Assembly: GCA_947460065.1 (NCBI GenBank)
Contig: CANHGF010000117.1
Span: 1 to 7,461 of the forward strand
DNA length: 7,461 nucleotides
Source: Comamonadaceae bacterium
Lineage (GTDB): Bacteria > Pseudomonadota > Gammaproteobacteria > Burkholderiales > Burkholderiaceae_C
Reading direction: 5' to 3'
The stretch's first letter is position 1. Each line of letters begins with the position of its first letter. The notes under the pieces were generated by a model. The model did no database searches. It saw only the letters and a program-made list of their open reading frames with translations, and was not told the DNA's origin. A program made the translations under genes and the position numbers. This document shows positions 5,812-7,461 of this stretch, one piece after another.

Positions 5812-7359
5812 TTAGACCTGGCGGCGGCCGGCCCAGAACGGTTCGCGCAGCGCCTTCTTGTCGATCTTGCCTATGGTGTTGCGCGGCATGCTGGCAATGA
5901 TCTGCACCCGTTCGGGCTGCTTGATCGAGGACAGCTTGGAGGCTTGGCACAGGGCGAGCAGTTCATCGGCGCTGGCCGTGGCGCCGGGCTTGAGTGTGAC
6001 CAGGGCCAGCACGGCTTCACCCCATTTGTCGTCCGGAATCCCGACCACGGCGGCATCGAGCACGGCTGGATGGCGGTAGAGCACTGTCTCGATCTCGCTG
6101 GGCGCCAGGTTATGGCCGCCCCGGATGATCAGGTCCTTGATGCGGTCGACGATGTAGAAGTAGCCGTCCTCGTCCATGCGCCCGACATCGCCCGAATGCA
6201 GCCAGCCGCCGATCAGGCTCTTGGCGGTGCGCTCGGGTTCGCGGAAATAGCCGAGCATGGTGTGCGGCCCGCCAAAGACGATCTCACCGCTCTGGCCGGT
6301 GGCCACAGACGCGCCGTCGGGTCCGACCACCCGCACTGTGGTGGCGTAGGACGGCTGGCCGCAAGAGGCCAGCAGCTGCGGTTTGTCGCCGAGCGCGGCC
6401 ACATGGTCCTGTTTGCGCAGCAAGGTGCCGATGGAGGCAATCTCGGCCATGCCGTAGAGCTGGATGAAGATGGGGCCGTAACGCTCGATCAGCTGGCGCA
6501 GGCGGTCGGCAGGAATCGGCGCGGAGCCATAACCGAGCGTGGTGAGCGAGGCCAGGCGCTGCGGAAAATCACCGGGGTCCTGCTCGAGCAGCGTGGCCAG
6601 CATGGTCGGCACCAGAAAAGTGTGCGTCACCGCATGTCGCTGCACCGCCTCGCACAGGGCAAAGCCGTTGAAGCCGCGGCTTTCGGCAAATCCCACCGCC
6701 GCCCCGGCCATCAAGGCCGGCACTATGGTGATGTTGACGCAGGAGCTGTGCGGGATCTGGATCAGGTAGCGCGACTCGGCTGTGATCTCATACTCCAGAC
6801 AGGCCACCGCACCATGCTGCAGGGCCGCCGCATGGTCGAACAAGATGCCCTTGGGCAAGCCGGTGGTACCGCTGGAGTAGACGATGGCAAACGGGGCCTT
6901 GGGAAAGGCGGTGTCAGCCCAGGGGCCCAGCGCCGCGCTGGCAGCGGCCAGCGCCGGCTCATAACTGCCGCCCTCATCGAGCACCAGCAGACGCAGCCCA
7001 TGGGCCTGCGCCAGACGCTCGGCCATGGCCTGAAACTCGGGCTCGGTGATCAGCAGTCGCGCCTGTGCATTGCTCAACACCGCATCGAGCTCGGATTCGG
7101 TCATGCGAAAGTTCAGGCCGACATAAGCCATGGCCGCCTTGCTCACGCCCACCAGCACCTCGACCACCTCCATGCGGTTGTGCACCAGCAAGGCCACCCG
7201 CTCGCCTGCCTCCAAGCCATAGGTGCCACGCAGCAGATGCGACAGGCGGTTGCTGCGGCCCTCCAGGGTGGCATAGTCCATGGTGCGCTGGCCATCGAAG
7301 AGGGCCAGGCTGTGAGGGGCGCGTTGGCAGATGCGGTTGACGGCAAGTCCGACGTTCAT
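5812..7359 (-). CDS. Acyl-CoA synthetase, AMP-dependent (AMP-binding) family
   Basis: Predicted adenylate-forming acid:CoA ligase, 515 residues from the chosen start, a normal length. It activates a carboxylic acid to an acyl-AMP and then a CoA thioester. All core motifs are present: the P-loop-like YSSGTTGLPKG (161-171), YGMAEIAS (302-309) with the motif Glu at 306, HSGD (388-391) with D391 for ribose binding, the hinge and A8 region starting DRIKDLIIRGGHN (405-417), and catalytic K498 in NTIGKIDKKALRE. The fatty-acid or aryl substrate cannot be told. The ATG at 7359 begins with MNVGLAV, typical of the family. The frame is open to a TTG at 7425, but those extra 22 residues are Pro/His/Arg-rich and unlike the family. 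No good Shine-Dalgarno site precedes either start. The gene converges on the catabolic cluster and is transcribed separately, so its link to the pathway is inferred. Confidence 0.94.
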   Translation of the reverse strand: MNVGLAVNRICQRAPHSLALFDGQRTMDYATLEGRSNRLSHLLRGTYGLEAGERVALLVHNRMEVVEVLVGVSKAAMAYVGLNFRMTESELDAVLSNAQARLLITEPEFQAMAERLAQAHGLRLLVLDEGGSYEPALAAASAALGPWADTAFPKAPFAIVYSSGTTGLPKGILFDHAAALQHGAVACLEYEITAESRYLIQIPHSSCVNITIVPALMAGAAVGFAESRGFNGFALCEAVQRHAVTHTFLVPTMLATLLEQDPGDFPQRLASLTTLGYGSAPIPADRLRQLIERYGPIFIQLYGMAEIASIGTLLRKQDHVAALGDKPQLLASCGQPSYATTVRVVGPDGASVATGQSGEIVFGGPHTMLGYFREPERTAKSLIGGWLHSGDVGRMDEDGYFYIVDRIKDLIIRGGHNLAPSEIETVLYRHPAVLDAAVVGIPDDKWGEAVLALVTLKPGATASADELLALCQASKLSSIKQPERVQIIASMPRNTIGKIDKKALREPFWAGRRQV

Positions 7360-7461
7360 GGGCGAGGGGCTGCGGTGGCAGGCGTGAATCACAGGGGGCG
7401 CACGCCCTGGGCGCGCGAGCTCCAACTGACTTTACCATCGGCCACCGGCCTTTGCCCTGAC
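7360..7461 (-). other. Upstream region of the acyl-CoA synthetase, no recognised element
   Basis: These 102 bases should carry the ligase promoter, unless the gene is transcribed from further right. I see no -35/-10 pair with acceptable spacing, no clear operator palindrome and no strong ribosome-binding site on the - strand. A short GGCC/GGCC inverted repeat occurs near 7441-7450. An in-frame TTG at 7425 is the only alternative upstream start noted. Confidence 0.4.

Noticed and set aside
7360..7461. Promoter for the acyl-CoA synthetase from TTGGAG and TGTGAT on the - strand
   Set aside because: The two boxes are about 25 bases apart, too far for a sigma-70 promoter.

Overview
The window reads as a GC-rich bacterial catabolic locus, most likely from a betaproteobacterium of the Burkholderiales. 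That is a guess from base composition, codon choice and gene content; no rRNA or other phylogenetic marker is present. Coding density is high. No tRNA, rRNA, CRISPR array, insertion sequence or phage gene was seen.

Layout: positions 1-5752 hold seven genes in a row on the + strand, with gaps of only 2-44 bases, so they look like one operon whose start lies to the left. In order they are: the 3'-part of a LivF-type ABC transporter ATPase (1-621); a class II aldolase/adducin-family protein (651-1349); two tandem paralogous TauD/TfdA-type Fe(II)/2-oxoglutarate dioxygenases (1368-2276 and 2296-3210); an alpha/beta hydrolase closely resembling fluoroacetate/haloacetate dehalogenases (3226-4116); a short-chain dehydrogenase/reductase (4161-4919); and a protein of unrecognised family made of two homologous halves (4922-5752). 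A 58-base convergent gap with a strong stem-loop separates these from an acyl-CoA synthetase (AMP-binding enzyme) on the - strand (5812-7359). The last 102 bases hold the region upstream of that gene.

Inferred teamwork: a branched-chain-amino-acid-type (HAAT) uptake system imports a small organic acid. The dioxygenases hydroxylate it or cleave an ether, C-S or similar bond. The hydrolase removes a halide or cleaves a related bond in a carboxylate. The aldolase-like protein and the SDR process the resulting hydroxy or carbonyl compound, and the ligase could activate a released acid as its CoA thioester. The substrate cannot be read from the sequence. Several enzymes carry changes at positions their families normally conserve: the halide-pocket His is Gln in the hydrolase, the catalytic Glu is missing in the aldolase, and the active-site Asn is His in the SDR. 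The chemistry may therefore differ from the textbook family reactions. The most novel element is the duplicated protein at 4922-5752, whose two halves align without gaps over about 100 residues.
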